DNA of 64,000 nt from positions 1 through 64,000 of the forward strand of contig QNES01000001.1 of the NCBI GenBank assembly GCA_003645255.1, given 5' to 3'. The first letter of the stretch is position 1. The number at the start of each line of letters is the position of its first letter. Below are positions 62,993 to 64,000 of this stretch, piece after piece. The position numbers were made by a program, and so were the translations under genes. The notes under the pieces were generated by a model, which worked only from the letters and a program-made list of their open reading frames with translations, searched no databases and was not told where the DNA came from. Origin of the DNA: Gammaproteobacteria bacterium. GTDB lineage: Bacteria > Pseudomonadota > Gammaproteobacteria > Beggiatoales > Beggiatoaceae.

Positions 62993-63946
62993 TAATATCG
63001 CTTTTTTTTTCGTTTTTGCATCGTACATATCTGAATCAGCCATTTTTATTAATTCATCTGGGGATAATGTATCCCCAACACGAAACTGAGAAAATCCAAA
63101 ACTAAAATCAATAGGGAAACCATTTATTTTTTGTTGACACAATTTGTTCCTCAGTCTTTTAATTAGGTTATCAGATTCTTGGAGTTTCGCTTGTGGAAAA
63201 AGGAGCAAAAATTCATCACCTCCCATACGAAAAATATAATCTGATGTTCTAATAACCTCTTTAAAGGAATTGACTACTGTATTAATGAGTATATCGCCCT
63301 CCGCATGACCATAAGTATCATTAATTATCTTTAAATGATCTATATCTACATAACAAACAATAAAACTAGAACCTTCCCTTTTAGCTATTTCAATTTGTTT
63401 GACTAAAATTTCATAAGCCCATCTTCGATTAAAAACACCCGTCATTTCATCCGTTACTGACATTTTTTTTAATTGCTCCATAGCCCTTTTTAATTCGATA
63501 TGGATATTTATCCTGGCAAGCACTTCCTCCGGTATAAACGGCTTAGTCATATAATCAACACCTCCAGCCTCAAAAGCTTTTAATTTATCATCTGTCCCTG
63601 ATAAAGCTGTAATAAATATAACAGGTATATTCCTGGTACTTTCTTTTTTTTTAAATTGCCGACAAACCTCTATCCCATCTATACCGGGCATCATAATATC
63701 CAGTAGAATCAGATCAGGTTGTTTCTTTTGTACAAAATCCATTGATGGTTGACTATTTTGTGCCCGCGCCGTTTGATATTCACCTTTCATATATGTTTTC
63801 GGTTGTACAAAATAATCCATTGCTTGCTGACCATTATGTAGCTGCACCGTTTTATAACCACCTCTTTTCAGCATATGTTCTAATACTTGAAGGTTCAGTG
63901 GATTATCATCCACGATCAAAATGAGTGATTGTTGTTTATCGTTCAT
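62987..63946 (-). CDS. Response regulator with GGDEF output (diguanylate cyclase)
   Basis: A 319-residue REC-GGDEF protein of PleD/WspR kind, making cyclic di-GMP on phosphorylation. Receiver: 'LIVDDNPLNLQVLEHML' and phospho-Asp in LILLDIMMPGIDG, Lys in TKPF. Diguanylate cyclase: 'DEMTGVFNRRWAYEIL', 'DIDHLKIINDTYGHAEGD', active site MGGDEF and an inhibitory RTSD I-site five residues before it. The receiver carries about 26 extra residues (from NGQQAMDYFVQ to TARAQ) ahead of the phospho-Asp strand, derived from an internal duplication at 63729-63845. The C-terminal codons and stop are formed by a family 2 palindrome. Confidence 0.93.
   Translation of the reverse strand: MNDKQQSLILIVDDNPLNLQVLEHMLKRGGYKTVQLHNGQQAMDYFVQPKTYMKGEYQTARAQNSQPSMDFVQKKQPDLILLDIMMPGIDGIEVCRQFKKKESTRNIPVIFITALSGTDDKLKAFEAGGVDYMTKPFIPEEVLARINIHIELKRAMEQLKKMSVTDEMTGVFNRRWAYEILVKQIEIAKREGSSFIVCYVDIDHLKIINDTYGHAEGDILINTVVNSFKEVIRTSDYIFRMGGDEFLLLFPQAKLQESDNLIKRLRNKLCQQKINGFPIDFSFGFSQFRVGDTLSPDELIKMADSDMYDAKTKKKAILT
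63729..63845 (-). repeat. Diverged internal duplication in the receiver domain of the GGDEF gene
   Basis: TTGTACAAAATCCATTGATGG (63729 on) and TTGTACAAAATAATCCATTGC (63813 on) begin two related segments about 84 bases apart. At protein level they read NSQPSMDFVQKKQP and NGQQAMDYFVQP. The second copy explains the long insertion before the phospho-Asp. Confidence 0.65.
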
Positions 63947-64000
63947 TATATTTTTTGACAGTTAAAGTTTGGGAGTCGGAAAATAGTGTCCATCCGGAAA

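Overview
The window looks like the chromosome of a large sulfur bacterium of the Beggiatoaceae (Thiotrichales, Gammaproteobacteria). The housekeeping blocks have gammaproteobacterial order: miaA-hfq-hflX-hflK-hflC-DUF2065-(island)-purA, lysC-csrA, recA-recX, and comEC-exbB-exbD-lpxK-trm112. The DNA is AT-rich. Many intergenic gaps carry TAACTGA heptamer arrays, a feature reported as abundant in marine Beggiatoaceae, and several families of short palindromes. Many accessory genes are of types shared with filamentous cyanobacteria: a TPR-CHAT protease, a two-partner-secretion exoprotein, DUF928, DUF4384 and a DUF6079 ATPase. Placement below family level is not possible from this sequence.

Layout. 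1-8.4 kb: helicase tail, DUF4384 membrane protein, a giant hybrid histidine kinase flanked by inverted repeats, then type II secretion gspM and gspE. 8.4-13.9 kb: a frameshifted small gene, a membrane protein behind a consensus FNR box, a HAD-UbiA fusion, infA, a lipoprotein, recX and recA. 14-20 kb: three tandem paralogues of a two-acidic-loop (TerB/EF-hand-like) protein, a HAD phosphatase, an unknown Cys-containing protein, tRNA-Leu(CAA), queA, lysC and csrA. 20-26 kb: DUF2062, comEC, exbB/exbD, lpxK, trm112 and a low-molecular-weight phosphatase.

26-34 kb is an accessory, possibly defensive region: a two-gene unit whose second protein carries an R-x4-H HEPN-type motif, a decayed TnpB gene, a 1250-residue DUF6079 (PglY/BrxC-like) ATPase preceded by a perfect 44-nt hairpin, and a methyltransferase. 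34-38 kb: a three-gene signalling operon (PhnD-like binding protein, hybrid kinase, REC-kinase). 38-52 kb: a DUF4160/DUF2442 pair, DUF928 with an RGVS repeat, recD, two paralogues ending in a WSGK-type domain, ccmI/ccmH, the exoprotein and the CHAT protease. 52-57 kb: the miaA-hfq-hfl operon. 57-61.6 kb: an island between DUF2065 and purA holding an orphan DNA methyltransferase and an AAA ATPase gene broken by an IS607-family element. Its tnpA is itself interrupted in frame by a perfect 45-nt palindrome containing a stop codon, and its tnpB lacks the segment for the first two RuvC motifs. A 34-bp copy of the purA start flanks the AAA/IS607 segment. 62-64 kb: purA and a REC-GGDEF diguanylate cyclase.

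Main points for follow-up: (1) small palindromes and heptamer arrays that invade genes while keeping the reading frame (60330-60374 in tnpA; 30045-30086 in the DUF6079 gene); (2) the 26-34 kb candidate defence region; (3) the purA-start duplication; (4) the tandem two-acidic-loop proteins at 14.3-15.6 kb. All functional statements come from reading the sequence and recalling family features; no search was run.
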